Source: Kribbella catacumbae DSM 19601 | Lineage (GTDB): Bacteria; Actinomycetota; Actinomycetes; Propionibacteriales; Kribbellaceae | Length of the DNA: 49,364 bases | Assembly: GCF_000372465.1 (NCBI RefSeq) | Contig: NZ_AQUZ01000062.1 | Coordinates: 1-49,364 of the forward strand | Reading direction: 5' to 3' | Shown: positions 8,901 to 16,799 of the stretch, piece after piece | Layout: each line of letters begins with the position of its first letter | How positions within the stretch are numbered: position 1 is the first letter of the stretch | Program-made: the position numbers and the translations under genes | The notes under the pieces: generated by a model | Database searches by the model: none | Told to the model about the DNA's origin: nothing | What the model saw: the letters and a program-made list of their open reading frames with translations, nothing else

Positions 8901-9876
8901 GCCGAAGATGACCACTGTCGGTGAAGGCGCGTTCCTGGCCGACGACACCATGATCGCGTCGTACGAGCTGGGCGGCGGCTGGCTGCACGTGGCCGGCGCG
9001 AAGGTCGGCAAGCGCGCTTTCCTGGGCAACTCGGGCATGACCGCGCCCGGTCGCTCAGTACCGAAGAACGGCCTGGTCGCCGTCCTGTCGGCCGCACCGA
9101 AGAAATCCAAAGCCGGTACGTCGTGGCTCGGCAGCCCGCCGGTGAAGCTGCGCCGGCAGACCATCGAGGGCGACCGGAGCCGTACGTTCAACCCGCCGTT
9201 GCGGCTGAAGTTCGCCCGGGCCGCGGTCGAGCTGTGCCGCTTCGTCCCGATGATGTGCACGGTAATGATCGCGCTCGGCGTGCTGTTCGCCCTGCAGGCG
9301 CTGGACCTGTGGCTCGGGCCATGGCCGACGTTCCTGCTGTCCGGCGCGGTGATCCTGGCCGCGGGCGCGGTCGCCGGCGGCATGGCCACCGTCGCCAAGT
9401 GGCTGATCGTCGGCCGGACGCGCGCCCGGGAGTACCCGTTGTGGAGCTCGTTCGTCTGGCGCAACGAGGTCGTCGACAACTTCGTCGAGCTGGTCGCCGC
9501 GCCGTGGTTCGCCAATGCGGCGGCGGGGACGCCGGTGCTCGCGCTCTGGCTGCGTTCGCTGGGCGCGAAGATCGGCAAGGGCGTGTGGTGCGAGACCTAT
9601 TGGCTGCCCGAAGCGGACCTGATCACGCTCGGCGACGGTGCCACGGTGAATCGCGGCTGTGTACTTCAGACTCATTTGTTTCATGACAGACTCCTGTCGA
9701 TGAACACCGTCACCTTCGGCCCGGGCTCGACTCTCGGGCCGCACGGCATCGTCCTGCCTGCCTCCTCGATCGGAGCGGGTGCGACCATCGGCCCGGTATC
9801 ACTGGTGATGCGCGGTGAGAGTGTTCCTGCCGGGTCCCGCTGGGCCGGCAACCCGATCGCGCCCTGGCAGGGTTGA
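5959..9876 (+). CDS. Pls/PosA-type single-module membrane peptide synthetase (poly-basic-amino-acid synthetase candidate)
   Basis: The product is 1305 aa, close to the roughly 1320 aa of epsilon-poly-L-lysine synthetase. An adenylation domain (about 20-505) has FTSGSTGVPKG (171-181), NTYGPTE (308-314), YRSGDL and RTSGKVDRN. A carrier domain follows with pantetheine Ser554 in GGGSLAA. Then come six or so membrane helices and three related soluble repeats, each with a left-handed beta-helix-like segment starting GAKIG (near 731, 967 and 1201). There is no condensation or thioesterase domain, as in Pls, where the tandem C-terminal domains do chain growth. Read against GrsA numbering, the pocket code is DAESIGTVVK (D221, A222, E225, S264, I285, G287, T309, V317, V318, K499); the acidic E225 suits a basic substrate such as lysine or ornithine. 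GTG 5959 is chosen from the leaderless promoter and domain start. The product identity is inferred. Confidence 0.85.
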   Translation: MTLRRGDSAPPERTLVDILQATAVSFPDEPALDDGSGSLSYRDLLGQLTKLARRLTDLGIGPGDRVGVRISSGHNDLYVAILGTLQAGAAYVPVDADDPEERAELVFGEASVAAIVTDDLEITSTRPAPSPDDADGYYDFPYSARMDGDASTANAARGDGPSPDDDAWIIFTSGSTGVPKGVAVTHRSAAAFVDAEARMFLQKEPLGPEDRVLAGLSVAFDASCEEMWLAWRYGACLVPAPRSLVRSGMDLGPWLVAQGITIVSTVPTLAALWPSDALDNVRLLIFGGEACPPELAERLAVDGREVWNTYGPTEATVVACGAQLTGEGPVRIGLPLDGWDLAVVDAAGNEVPEGGTGELIIGGVGLARYLDPAKDAEKFAPMPSLGWERAYRSGDLVRNESEGLVFMGRADEQIKLGGRRIELGEVDAALQALPGVTGAAAAVRTSGAGNQLLVGYVVPEDPEAFDRQAATERLREALPAALVPLLAVTDTLPTRTSGKVDRNALPWPLPGMDTDAPPAELDGTAGWLAERWTQVLGATVTGADNDFFLHGGGSLAAAQLVSALRERYAEATVSDIYEYPRLGALADRLDSFTTTTVPVEIREVRPTPPGTQLLQTALTLLLQTVVGVRWLVWLFTLNNLLALTDGPHPWMRTVSWWWILAGWLILISPAGRMGIAVVGARLLLRGLKPGIYPRGGNVHVRLWAAENLADAAGAANLAGAPWIAYYARALGAKIGRGVDLHTLPPVTGMFTMGRGASIEPEVDLSGYWIDGDRLHVGTVTVGAEAVIGSRSTLLPGAEVGRNAEIAAGSAVSGKVPASERWSGSPATRVGRARHPWPDERPARAPWWVLAYGAASALMSLLPLGAAITAILVLRNAVAGTTSLGDAALQALWAIPLMTLVGFVTLALLTLVGVRLLGIGIKAGHYPVRSRIGWQVWATERLLDSARTLLFPLYASLLTPWWLRALGAKIGRDVEASTVLLLPKMTTVGEGAFLADDTMIASYELGGGWLHVAGAKVGKRAFLGNSGMTAPGRSVPKNGLVAVLSAAPKKSKAGTSWLGSPPVKLRRQTIEGDRSRTFNPPLRLKFARAAVELCRFVPMMCTVMIALGVLFALQALDLWLGPWPTFLLSGAVILAAGAVAGGMATVAKWLIVGRTRAREYPLWSSFVWRNEVVDNFVELVAAPWFANAAAGTPVLALWLRSLGAKIGKGVWCETYWLPEADLITLGDGATVNRGCVLQTHLFHDRLLSMNTVTFGPGSTLGPHGIVLPASSIGAGATIGPVSLVMRGESVPAGSRWAGNPIAPWQG

Positions 9877-11249
9877 TGGTTGCCCGTAGCACCGGCGGCG
9901 GGGCGGGGAGAGCAGTGAAGAGCATGCCTGGCGAGGACACAGCCGGAGATCGCTATGTGCCGACTCACGGCAACAGCGGCTACAAGGTGGAGTCCTACGA
10001 GCTGGACCTCGACTACCGGGTCAGCAGCAACCGCCTGAGTGGCAAGGCGACCATCACGGCCGTCGCGACCCAGGCGCTGTCCCGGGTGAGTTTCGACCTG
10101 GCAACCCTGCGCGTGGCCAAGGTCCTCGTCAACGGCCGTCGCGCCAGCCGCTACGCGCACCGCAACGGCAAGCTGCACGTGTGGCCGTCACCGGCGATCG
10201 CCGACGGCGCCGAGTTCGTGGTCAACGTCCAGTACTCCGGCAACCCCGCTCCCATCGACAGCCCGTGGGGCGAGCTCGGCTGGGAAGAGTTGACCGAAGG
10301 CGTGATCGTCGCGAGCCAGCCGAGTGGCGCCGCGACCTGGTTCCCCTGCAACGACCACCCCAGCGACAAGGCGCACTACCGGATCACGATCACCACCGAT
10401 TCGCCGTACCACGTAGTGGCCAACGGGCGGCTCGTGTCGCGCCGGACCAAGGCCAGCCGGACCAGCTGGGTCTTCGACCAGGCCGCACCGATGGCGACGT
10501 ACCTGGCGACCGTACAGATCGGCCGGTACGACGTACTGGAGCTGGCCACCTCGCCAGTGACCATGCGTGCTGTCCTGCCGGCCTCGCAGATGCGGGACTT
10601 CCGCTCCGACTTCGGGCGGCAGCAGGACATGATGCGGCTGTTCGTCAAGCTGTTCGGCCCGTACCCGTTCGGCGGCTACACAGTGGTCGTGACGGACGAC
10701 CCACTGGAGATCCCGCTGGAAGCCCAGGGCATCTCTGTGTTCGGCAGCAACCACGTGGACGGCCAGCGCGGCGCTGAGCGACTGGTGGCGCACGAGCTGG
10801 CCCACCAGTGGTTCGGCAACAGCCTGACGCCCTCCCGGTGGCAGGACATCTGGCTGAACGAGGGTTTCGCCTGCTACTCCGAGTGGCTGTGGTCAGAGGA
10901 GTCCGGCGGGCTCACGGCGTCCCAGCAGGTCTCCAAGGCCCACACCCGGCTACGCGGCCTCGACCAGGACCTACTGCTCTCCGACCCCGGTCCCGACCTG
11001 ATGTTCGACGACCGGCTCTACAAGCGCGGCGCGATCACCTTGCACGTACTGCGCCTGCAACTGGGCGACGACGCGTTCTTCGAGCTACTACGCACGTGGA
11101 CCCGCACCCACCGGCACGGCTCGGTCACCACGGAGGACTTCACCTCACTTGCGGCCGGCTTCAGCCCGGACGCGGACGCAGTACGGGCACTGTTCACTGC
11201 CTGGCTGGACGAGCCCGAGCTCCCAGCACTCCCCCGGCGTCGCCGCTAA
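9876..11249 (+). CDS. M1 family zinc metallopeptidase coupled to the Pls-like synthetase
   Basis: The product is 457 aa, about half the length of classical aminopeptidase N. HELAH (306-310) and a second Glu 19 residues on (WLNEGFA) give the HExxHx18E zinc site. The usual GAMEN substrate motif is replaced by EAQGIS, so exopeptidase behaviour is uncertain. No signal peptide is evident. The ATG overlaps the stop of the synthetase gene (TGATG), implying translational coupling. GTG 9915 behind GGGGAG and ATG 9924 are alternative starts. The context suggests it cleaves or matures the product of the synthetase, or protects the cell from it; this is inference. Its end overlaps the convergent LysR gene by 3-4 bases. 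Confidence 0.85.
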   Translation: MVARSTGGGAGRAVKSMPGEDTAGDRYVPTHGNSGYKVESYELDLDYRVSSNRLSGKATITAVATQALSRVSFDLATLRVAKVLVNGRRASRYAHRNGKLHVWPSPAIADGAEFVVNVQYSGNPAPIDSPWGELGWEELTEGVIVASQPSGAATWFPCNDHPSDKAHYRITITTDSPYHVVANGRLVSRRTKASRTSWVFDQAAPMATYLATVQIGRYDVLELATSPVTMRAVLPASQMRDFRSDFGRQQDMMRLFVKLFGPYPFGGYTVVVTDDPLEIPLEAQGISVFGSNHVDGQRGAERLVAHELAHQWFGNSLTPSRWQDIWLNEGFACYSEWLWSEESGGLTASQQVSKAHTRLRGLDQDLLLSDPGPDLMFDDRLYKRGAITLHVLRLQLGDDAFFELLRTWTRTHRHGSVTTEDFTSLAAGFSPDADAVRALFTAWLDEPELPALPRRRR

Positions 11250-12112
11250 AAAGCGACCTGGCTGGCGGCGGTGAGGAAGTGGGAGACGAGTGGGGAGGGA
11301 ATCGCCGGATTCCACGCCGCTCCCGTCCACCAGGTCGCCGCGTCGTTGTGGAACTGGATGAAGCGCACCGCCTCCGAAGCGGTCGACACGGCAGTCGCCG
11401 GTACGACGGCCGGGCCGACCCCGGCGGCAACCAGCGCGAGCACGGTTTGCAGGTCGGCGGCCTCCTGAAGCACTAACGGCCGGCAACCGAGTTCGGCGTA
11501 CAGGGCGGTGATCTGGGCGGTCAGCCCCGGGCCGCGCTCTGGTGCGAGGCGGACTAGCGGCCGGCCATCCAGCCAGGTCGCCAGACTTCTCGAGACGACC
11601 TCCCCGACCGGTACTGCGAGCGCCAGCCGGTCCTGCTGAAGCCGGAGGTGCTTGAGGCCGGGTGGCACAGGCAGCCGGACCAGGCCGACCTGGAGGCTGC
11701 CGGCCAGCAGGCGCTCGTACTGGACTGCCGACGACATGTCGTCAAGCGTCACCTCGACCCGCGGATAGCGGCTCCGGAACAACGCGACGGCCCGCGGTGC
11801 CAGCTCGATGCCGGACATTCCGAAGCCGATCGTCAACGCCCCCTCCACACCCAGAGCCACCTGGGCGGCCCGCCGCTCGAAGGCCTCGACCCTCTGCAGC
11901 ACGTCCAGGGCGTCCGGCAACAGCAGCTCCCCAGCGGGCGTCAGCCGGGCTCCATGCCGGCCGCGATCGAAGAGCGTCGACGCCACCCGCCGCTCGAGCT
12001 GCTGAATCTGCTTCGTGAGAGCGGGCTGACTCGTCGCCAACTCGACGGCCGCCGCGCCGAAGTTCCCGCACCGCGCGACCGCCACGAACGCCCGCAGCAA
12101 CCGAAGGTCCAT
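11246..12112 (-). CDS. LysR family transcriptional regulator
   Basis: The product is 288 aa, typical for the family. The N-terminal winged helix-turn-helix (LRLLRAFVAVARCGNFGAAA, then SQPALTKQIQQLE) is classical. An effector-binding domain follows from about residue 90. ATG 12112 is supported by a leaderless -10 (TATCCT, 6 nt upstream). It is divergent from the nitrilase gene with 62 bp between starts, the usual LysR arrangement, so it probably controls that gene and itself. The effector is unknown. Confidence 0.9.
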   Translation of the reverse strand: MDLRLLRAFVAVARCGNFGAAAVELATSQPALTKQIQQLERRVASTLFDRGRHGARLTPAGELLLPDALDVLQRVEAFERRAAQVALGVEGALTIGFGMSGIELAPRAVALFRSRYPRVEVTLDDMSSAVQYERLLAGSLQVGLVRLPVPPGLKHLRLQQDRLALAVPVGEVVSRSLATWLDGRPLVRLAPERGPGLTAQITALYAELGCRPLVLQEAADLQTVLALVAAGVGPAVVPATAVSTASEAVRFIQFHNDAATWWTGAAWNPAIPSPLVSHFLTAASQVAF

Positions 12113-12118
12113 AACTGA

Positions 12119-12124
12119 AGGATA
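12119..12124 (-). promoter_or_regulatory. Leaderless -10 element for the LysR gene
   Basis: On the minus strand, TATCCT is followed by TCAGTT and then ATG 12112. Confidence 0.5.
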
Positions 12125-12131
12125 TGGAACT

Positions 12132-12144
12132 GCCATCAAATGGC
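12132..12144. promoter_or_regulatory. Putative LysR operator
   Basis: GCCAT CAA ATGGC is a 5-3-5 dyad in the divergent LysR/nitrilase intergenic region. Its position fits a LysR binding site, but it does not match T-N11-A exactly. Confidence 0.4.
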
Positions 12145-12174
12145 TATTGGACGGCATGGTAAATCTCGACTTCC

Positions 12175-13203
12175 ATGGCGGACGTGAGCATCTTGCGCAG
12201 CGCCGTCGTCCAGTTCGAAGCCGTCCCCGACCGACCGGACCGCAACCTCGAAACCATCACCAGGCTCGCCCGTCAGGCCGTTGCCGACGGCGCCCAACTC
12301 GTCGTCTTCCCCGAGATGTGCCTGCTCGGCTACTGGCATCTCCGCCGCCAGACCGCCGACCGCCTCCACTCCTTGGCCGAACCCGCCACCGGGCCTTCCA
12401 TCAGCCAGATCCGCTCGTTGGCGATAGAACTCGGTGCGGGCCTCGGCGTCGGCTGGCTCGAGGCCGACGCCGGCGCCCTGTTCAACTCGTACGCCGTCTG
12501 CCTGCCCGACGGCAGCATCCACGTGCACCGCAAGCTGCACGCCTTCGAGCACGAGGCGATCTCCAGTGGCTCGCGCTACACCGTCTTCGACACGCCCTGG
12601 CAGGTCCGGGTCGGCGTACTGATCTGCTGGGACAACAACCTCGTCGAGAACGTCCGCGCGACTGCGTTGCTAGGAGCAACCGTCCTGGTGGCGCCGCATC
12701 AGACCGGTGGTACCGACTCGGTCAGCCCGCACGGGATGAAGCCGATCCCGCTGTCGGTGTGGGCCAACCGTTTCGACGATCCCGCCGCGGTCGAGAAGGC
12801 TTTCAACGGGCCGAACGGACGCGAGTGGCTGCTGAGGTGGTTGCCCGCCCGCGCACACGACAACGGGCTCTTCGTGCTCTTCAGCAACGGAGTCGGTGTG
12901 GACGACGACGAACTGCGGACCGGAAACACGATGGTGATCGACCCGTACGGCCGGATCATCGCCGAGACCCCGGCGCCGGCCGAGGCCGTAGTACTGGCCG
13001 ACCTGGACCTGGATCTGGTGCCGCTGGCAACGGGTCGCCGGTGGTTACGCGGCCGGCGGCCGGAGCTCTACGGGATCCTCACCGAACCTCAAGGCAACGA
13101 GTTGAACCCCAGGGCTGCTCGCTTCTCGACGGAGGTCCAGCCCATCAAAGGGGCGACTGAAGACCGCGGCTCCGCGGGGCGGTCGCCGGGCGGGCTCGTT
13201 TGA
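12175..13203 (+). CDS. Carbon-nitrogen hydrolase (nitrilase superfamily)
   Basis: The product is 342 aa. The catalytic triad is visible: Glu47 in VVFPEMCLLGY, Lys120 in HVHRKLHAFE, and Cys151 in VLICWDNNL. It is a cytoplasmic amidase or nitrilase that hydrolyses non-peptide C-N bonds; the CWDNN context is more like amidases than true nitrilases, but the substrate cannot be read from sequence. The last 22 or so residues are encoded by a hairpin (13137-13211) and the stop codon sits in its right arm, so the native tail may be an add-on. It is probably controlled by the divergent LysR gene. Confidence 0.85.
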   Translation: MADVSILRSAVVQFEAVPDRPDRNLETITRLARQAVADGAQLVVFPEMCLLGYWHLRRQTADRLHSLAEPATGPSISQIRSLAIELGAGLGVGWLEADAGALFNSYAVCLPDGSIHVHRKLHAFEHEAISSGSRYTVFDTPWQVRVGVLICWDNNLVENVRATALLGATVLVAPHQTGGTDSVSPHGMKPIPLSVWANRFDDPAAVEKAFNGPNGREWLLRWLPARAHDNGLFVLFSNGVGVDDDELRTGNTMVIDPYGRIIAETPAPAEAVVLADLDLDLVPLATGRRWLRGRRPELYGILTEPQGNELNPRAARFSTEVQPIKGATEDRGSAGRSPGGLV

Positions 13204-13211
13204 TGGGCTGG
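13137..13211. repeat. Nested inverted repeat spanning the nitrilase stop codon
   Basis: Perfect 13-bp arms (CCAGCCCATCAAA at 13137-13149; its complement at 13199-13211) enclose GGCGAC/GTCGCC and a CCGCGG-ct-CCGCGG core. It lies between convergent genes and may act as a bidirectional terminator, although it has no T tract. Confidence 0.7.
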
Positions 13212-13221
13212 GGGTTCGGGG

Positions 13222-13692
13222 CTAGTAGACGAGGGCGGTGGCGATGGCGGCGATGCCTTCGCCGCGGCCGGTGAGGCCCAGGCCGTCGGTGGTGGTAGCG
13301 GAGACGGAGACCTCAGCGTCGCAGGCGGCGCTGAGTGCCTTCTCCGCTTCCTCGCGCCGGGCCGCGAAGCGGGGGCGGTTGCAGATCACCTGCACGGAGA
13401 TGTTGCCGATCTCGAACCCGGCGGCACGAACCCGCCGAGCCGCCTCGCCGAGCAACGTAGCGCCAGAAGCGCCCGCCCACTGCGGTTCCGACGTACCGAA
13501 GTTGGAGCCGAGGTCCCCGAGTCGTGCCGCGGAAAGCAAAGCGTCGCAGGCAGCATGCGCCGCCACGTCGCCATCGGAGTGACCCGACGGCCCGGCGGAC
13601 TCCTCGGGCCAGTGCAGTCCGGCCAGCCACATGGGCCGGCCTTCCTCGACGGGGTGGACGTCGACGCCCGTTCCTACACGCGGCACCTTCAC
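13222..13692 (-). CDS. ispF: 2-C-methyl-D-erythritol 2,4-cyclodiphosphate synthase
   Basis: The product is 156 aa, normal for IspF. It converts CDP-ME 2-phosphate to the cyclic diphosphate with release of CMP, in the non-mevalonate isoprenoid pathway. Metal ligands Asp11 and His13 (GVDVHPV) and His46 (HSDGDVAAHAACD) are present, as is the C-terminal TTTDGLGLTGRGEGIAA signature. GTG 13692 overlaps the ispD stop (GTGA), so the two are translationally coupled. Confidence 0.95.
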   Translation of the reverse strand: MKVPRVGTGVDVHPVEEGRPMWLAGLHWPEESAGPSGHSDGDVAAHAACDALLSAARLGDLGSNFGTSEPQWAGASGATLLGEAARRVRAAGFEIGNISVQVICNRPRFAARREEAEKALSAACDAEVSVSATTTDGLGLTGRGEGIAAIATALVY

Positions 13693-14384
13693 GAACGACG
13701 CCTTTCAGCCAGGATCGATTCGGCCAGGATGAGGTCCCGTGGCCGCGTCACCTTGAAGGCGTCCTGCGACCCTTCGACAGTCTGCACCCGTACGCCGAGC
13801 CGCTCGCACAGCATCGCGTCATCGGTCGCGCCCGTCGTGTCGCCGCTATGGGCCCGACGCAACAAAGAAGGCTCGAACCCCTGCGGAGTCTGGACGGCGA
13901 CAAGCGTCGAACGGTCGGGCGTGTCGAGCACCTGCCCAGCTGCGTCGACGCGTTTGATGGTGTCCGTGACGGGGACGACGGGGATCACCGCGGGCGCACC
14001 TGCGCGGACCGCGGCAACGACTCGCTCGATCACGTCGGCCGGTACGAACGGCCGGGCCGCGTCGTGCACGAGGATGCAGTCGATGCCCTCGGCAGGGACC
14101 AGCTCCAGGGCCAGCCGGACCGAGTCGGTGCGCTCGGCGCCGCCGGCAACTACCTGCAGCGCCACCGGACCGGAGTACGGCTCGAGGAGTTTGAAGACGT
14201 CGTCCTCACTGCCGGGTGGCACGGCGACCACAAAGCAGGCGAGGTCGGCGGCGGTCGCTACCCGCAGTCCACGAATGGCGTGGACCAGCAGCGATTCGCC
14301 ACCGACCTCTCGCAATGCCTTTGGTGCCTCACCACCGAGCCTGAGCCCGAGACCGGCCGCCGGAATGATCGCCGCAGTACTCAC
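13689..14384 (-). CDS. ispD: 2-C-methyl-D-erythritol 4-phosphate cytidylyltransferase
   Basis: The product is 231 aa. It transfers CMP from CTP to MEP, the third step of the non-mevalonate pathway. The N-terminal nucleotide-binding loop AAIIPAAGLGLRLGG and HDAARPFVP are typical; PKALREVGG supplies the Lys expected after the loop. It follows carD by about 60 bp and overlaps ispF by 4 bases, giving the carD-ispD-ispF order known in mycobacteria. Confidence 0.95.
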   Translation of the reverse strand: MSTAAIIPAAGLGLRLGGEAPKALREVGGESLLVHAIRGLRVATAADLACFVVAVPPGSEDDVFKLLEPYSGPVALQVVAGGAERTDSVRLALELVPAEGIDCILVHDAARPFVPADVIERVVAAVRAGAPAVIPVVPVTDTIKRVDAAGQVLDTPDRSTLVAVQTPQGFEPSLLRRAHSGDTTGATDDAMLCERLGVRVQTVEGSQDAFKVTRPRDLILAESILAERRRS

Positions 14385-14443
14385 GACGACATCATGCCGG
14401 ACGGATCAGTCGCGCTGCCCCGACTCCACTGCTGACCAGTTGG

Positions 14444-14929
14444 TCAGGAGGCGAGGACCTCGTCGAGGATGGCTTCCGCCTTGTCCTCGTTGGTGTGTTC
14501 GGCCAGGGCCAGCTCGGAGACCAGAATCTGGCGAGCCTTCGCCAGCATCCGCTTCTCACCGGCGGAGAGACCGCGGTCACGCTCACGGCGCCACAGGTCG
14601 CGAACGACCTCTGCCACCTTCATCACGTCACCGGAGTGCAGCTTCTCCAGGTTCGCCTTGTAACGACGCGACCAGTTGGTCGGCTCCTCCGTGTGCGGCG
14701 CCCGCAGCACGTCGAAGACGCGCTCCAGACCGGCCTGATCCACGACGTCACGCACGCCGACAAGATCGAGGTTGCACGCGGGGACCCGGACGACCAGGTC
14801 GTTCTGAGCGACGATCCTCAAGACCAGATAGGTCTTGTCCTCACCTTTGATCTGACGGGTCTCGATGTCCTCGATGACGGCCGCACCATGGTTGGGGTAA
14901 ACAACCGTCTCGCCGACTGTGAAAGTCAT
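14444..14929 (-). CDS. carD: CarD family RNA polymerase-binding regulator
   Basis: The product is 161 aa, the length of mycobacterial CarD. An N-terminal Tudor-like RNA polymerase-interacting domain (FTVGETVVYPNHGAAVIEDIE) is followed by a basic helical DNA-binding domain containing NWSRRYKANLEKL and the conserved Trp (DLWRRERDR). It stabilises open complexes at rRNA and other promoters. ATG 14929 has GAAAGGGG about 11 nt upstream. It leads the probable operon into ispD and ispF. Confidence 0.95.
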   Translation of the reverse strand: MTFTVGETVVYPNHGAAVIEDIETRQIKGEDKTYLVLRIVAQNDLVVRVPACNLDLVGVRDVVDQAGLERVFDVLRAPHTEEPTNWSRRYKANLEKLHSGDVMKVAEVVRDLWRRERDRGLSAGEKRMLAKARQILVSELALAEHTNEDKAEAILDEVLAS

Positions 14930-14955
14930 ATGTCACGTGCCCCTTTCCGAGTCCT

Positions 14956-14961
14956 ATCCTA
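14956..14961 (-). promoter_or_regulatory. -10 element upstream of carD
   Basis: TAGGAT on the minus strand, about 27 bp before the carD ATG, which leaves room for a leader with a ribosome-binding site. No clear -35 is seen. Confidence 0.45.
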
Positions 14962-15171
14962 CCACGCAGTCGCTGGTCCGGTTCGGGCGTTTGCGCTGGT
15001 CAGAGGCCATTTCCCGCCTTGACAAACTTTGCCGACCGTGCCTCGCACGCGCGAGCAACAGGCCCGTCAGGGGTGGTCGCCGTCGAGTCCGCCCACCTCG
15101 CTCGCTACGCTGTGCTCCGCCGGAGGCCTCAGCCTGGCGGCGTCCATCTGGTTGCAGGAGAGGGAACACCA

Positions 15172-15720
15172 GTGCGCATCACGTTGTCCTCGCAGGTCGT
15201 ACGGCGTACCGCCCTGGCCGGAGCCGCCGTCGCTCTGAGTGTCACGGTCGGGGCCTGTGGCGCCGGCTTCGACGCCCAGAGCACCAAGCCCTACCAGCCG
15301 GCTGAGGGCACCAACGCCCAGTCGGGCGGGATCGCCGTCCGGAACATGCTGGTACTGGCCTCCGCGGACGGCAAGGGCGAACTGCACGGCACCTTCGTGA
15401 ACAACGGCCAGTCCGACGACAAGCTGGTCAGCATCGCCTCGGCGCCCGCCGACGGCCCGGCCGTGACCGGCACCAGCACCGAGCAGCCGCCCTCCGTCAC
15501 GTTCGGTGGCCTCAAGGAGACCGACCTCAAGGTCGGCCAGGCGTTCACCATCCCGCCCGCGGCCGGTCAGCCGGTCACCGTCACCGGCGGCAAGCCCGGG
15601 CAGATGCTCAAGGTGACGATCACGTTCGGCAAGGCCGGCCCGCTCACCACCTCGATCCCGGTGCTGACCACCGACCACTACTCCCCGTCGCCCGCGCCGA
15701 ACGTCGAATCGCACGGCTGA
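15172..15720 (+). CDS. LpqE-like lipoprotein
   Basis: The product is 182 aa. GTG 15172 is preceded by GGAGAGGG (15157-15164). The signal peptide ends in a lipobox-like VGAC with Cys29 as the lipidated residue. The mature part is beta-rich with no obvious catalytic residues and resembles PCu(A)C/DUF461-type lipoproteins. In M. tuberculosis the lipoprotein LpqE is encoded next to carD, and this gene holds the same divergent position. Metal or surface binding is possible but not shown by the sequence. Confidence 0.75.
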   Translation: MRITLSSQVVRRTALAGAAVALSVTVGACGAGFDAQSTKPYQPAEGTNAQSGGIAVRNMLVLASADGKGELHGTFVNNGQSDDKLVSIASAPADGPAVTGTSTEQPPSVTFGGLKETDLKVGQAFTIPPAAGQPVTVTGGKPGQMLKVTITFGKAGPLTTSIPVLTTDHYSPSPAPNVESHG

Positions 15721-15732
15721 CCGGTTATACGT

Positions 15733-15777
15733 AGTACGGGCGGTGCCGTCCCCTTCCGGGATGGCACCGCCCGTACT
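15733..15777. terminator. Bidirectional terminator
   Basis: A 20-bp stem (15733-15752 with 15758-15777, AGTACGGGCGGTGCC...) with a 5-nt loop lies between convergent lipoprotein genes. Confidence 0.85.
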
Positions 15778-15791
15778 GCGTTCGCGTGGGC

Positions 15792-16799
15792 TCAGGACGC
15801 GGCTTCGGCGGCCTTGGCCAGGCCGGGGACGATCTTGTCCAGCACCCAGGGGACGCTCAGCACGCTGACCGCGCTCATGCCCGAGATGACCTGCTGGTCC
15901 GTCATCAGGTAGGTGCTCCCCCGCTTGAACGAACCGAGCGACGCGTAGACCGGGTCGGCGGCGAACTTCTCCGGCGTCATCCCGTCGATGTAGCCGACCA
16001 CCACATCCGCGTCCAGCTCGTTGACCCGCTCCTTGCTGACGGTGAGGGCGAACTCCTTCTTGCTGTTGGTCTTCTCCAGCGCCTCGACCCCCGGCGCGTT
16101 GACGAAGCCCATCTCGTTCAGGATCTGCACCCGCGGGTCACCCGGCATGTAGACGTAGTTCTCGGCCCCGAAGGACTGGATCGACAGCGTCTTGCCCTTG
16201 AACTCAGGATGTTCCGCGGCGGCCTTCGCCGTCAGATCCTTGATCCCGGCAACCAGTTTGTCCGCCTCGGCCGACTTGCCCAGCGCCTTGCCGATCAAGG
16301 TCGTCTGGTCCTGCCAGGTGGTCTGCCACGGAGCACCCGGGTACGCGACGGTCGGCGCGATCTCCGACAACTTCGTGTACGTCGCCTTGTCGAACCCCTC
16401 GTACGGCGCCAAGATCACATCCGGCCGCAACGCGGCCACCTTCTCGAACGGAATGCTCTCACTGGCATCCAGCAGAGTCGTCTTGGCCGAATCGAACTTG
16501 TCAGCATCCCAAGCGGTCGTCCCAGCCGGCGTCGGCCCGTACGTCACCCGCGGCATCCCGACCGGCGTCTCCCCGAGCGCGTACACGACATCCTGAGCAT
16601 TCCACCCGAGCGTGACGATCCGCTCCGGCTTCTTCTGGATCGTCGTCTCCCCGAAGGTGTTCTTCAACGTCACCGGAAACCCAGCCGAACCCCCCGTGAC
16701 CGGCGCGGCATCCCCCGCATCATCACTGCCACAGGCAACCAACCCACTCGAGGCAACGAGAACGGCGACCACCACAACGGCAGTACGGGACCAGGACAT
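15792..16799 (-). CDS. Iron-siderophore ABC transporter substrate-binding lipoprotein
   Basis: The product is 335 aa. The signal peptide ends LVAC with lipidated Cys23, followed by a helical-backbone-linked binding domain of the FecB/FepB class (PERIVTLGWNAQDVVYALGETPVG; EKVAALRPDVILAPYEGF). It would capture a ferric siderophore outside the membrane and pass it to a permease. No permease or ATPase genes are adjacent, so it is an orphan that must use a transporter encoded elsewhere. ATG 16799 has AAGGAG upstream. The DtxR/IdeR box at 16831-16849 predicts repression when iron is sufficient. Confidence 0.9.
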   Translation of the reverse strand: MSWSRTAVVVVAVLVASSGLVACGSDDAGDAAPVTGGSAGFPVTLKNTFGETTIQKKPERIVTLGWNAQDVVYALGETPVGMPRVTYGPTPAGTTAWDADKFDSAKTTLLDASESIPFEKVAALRPDVILAPYEGFDKATYTKLSEIAPTVAYPGAPWQTTWQDQTTLIGKALGKSAEADKLVAGIKDLTAKAAAEHPEFKGKTLSIQSFGAENYVYMPGDPRVQILNEMGFVNAPGVEALEKTNSKKEFALTVSKERVNELDADVVVGYIDGMTPEKFAADPVYASLGSFKRGSTYLMTDQQVISGMSAVSVLSVPWVLDKIVPGLAKAAEAAS

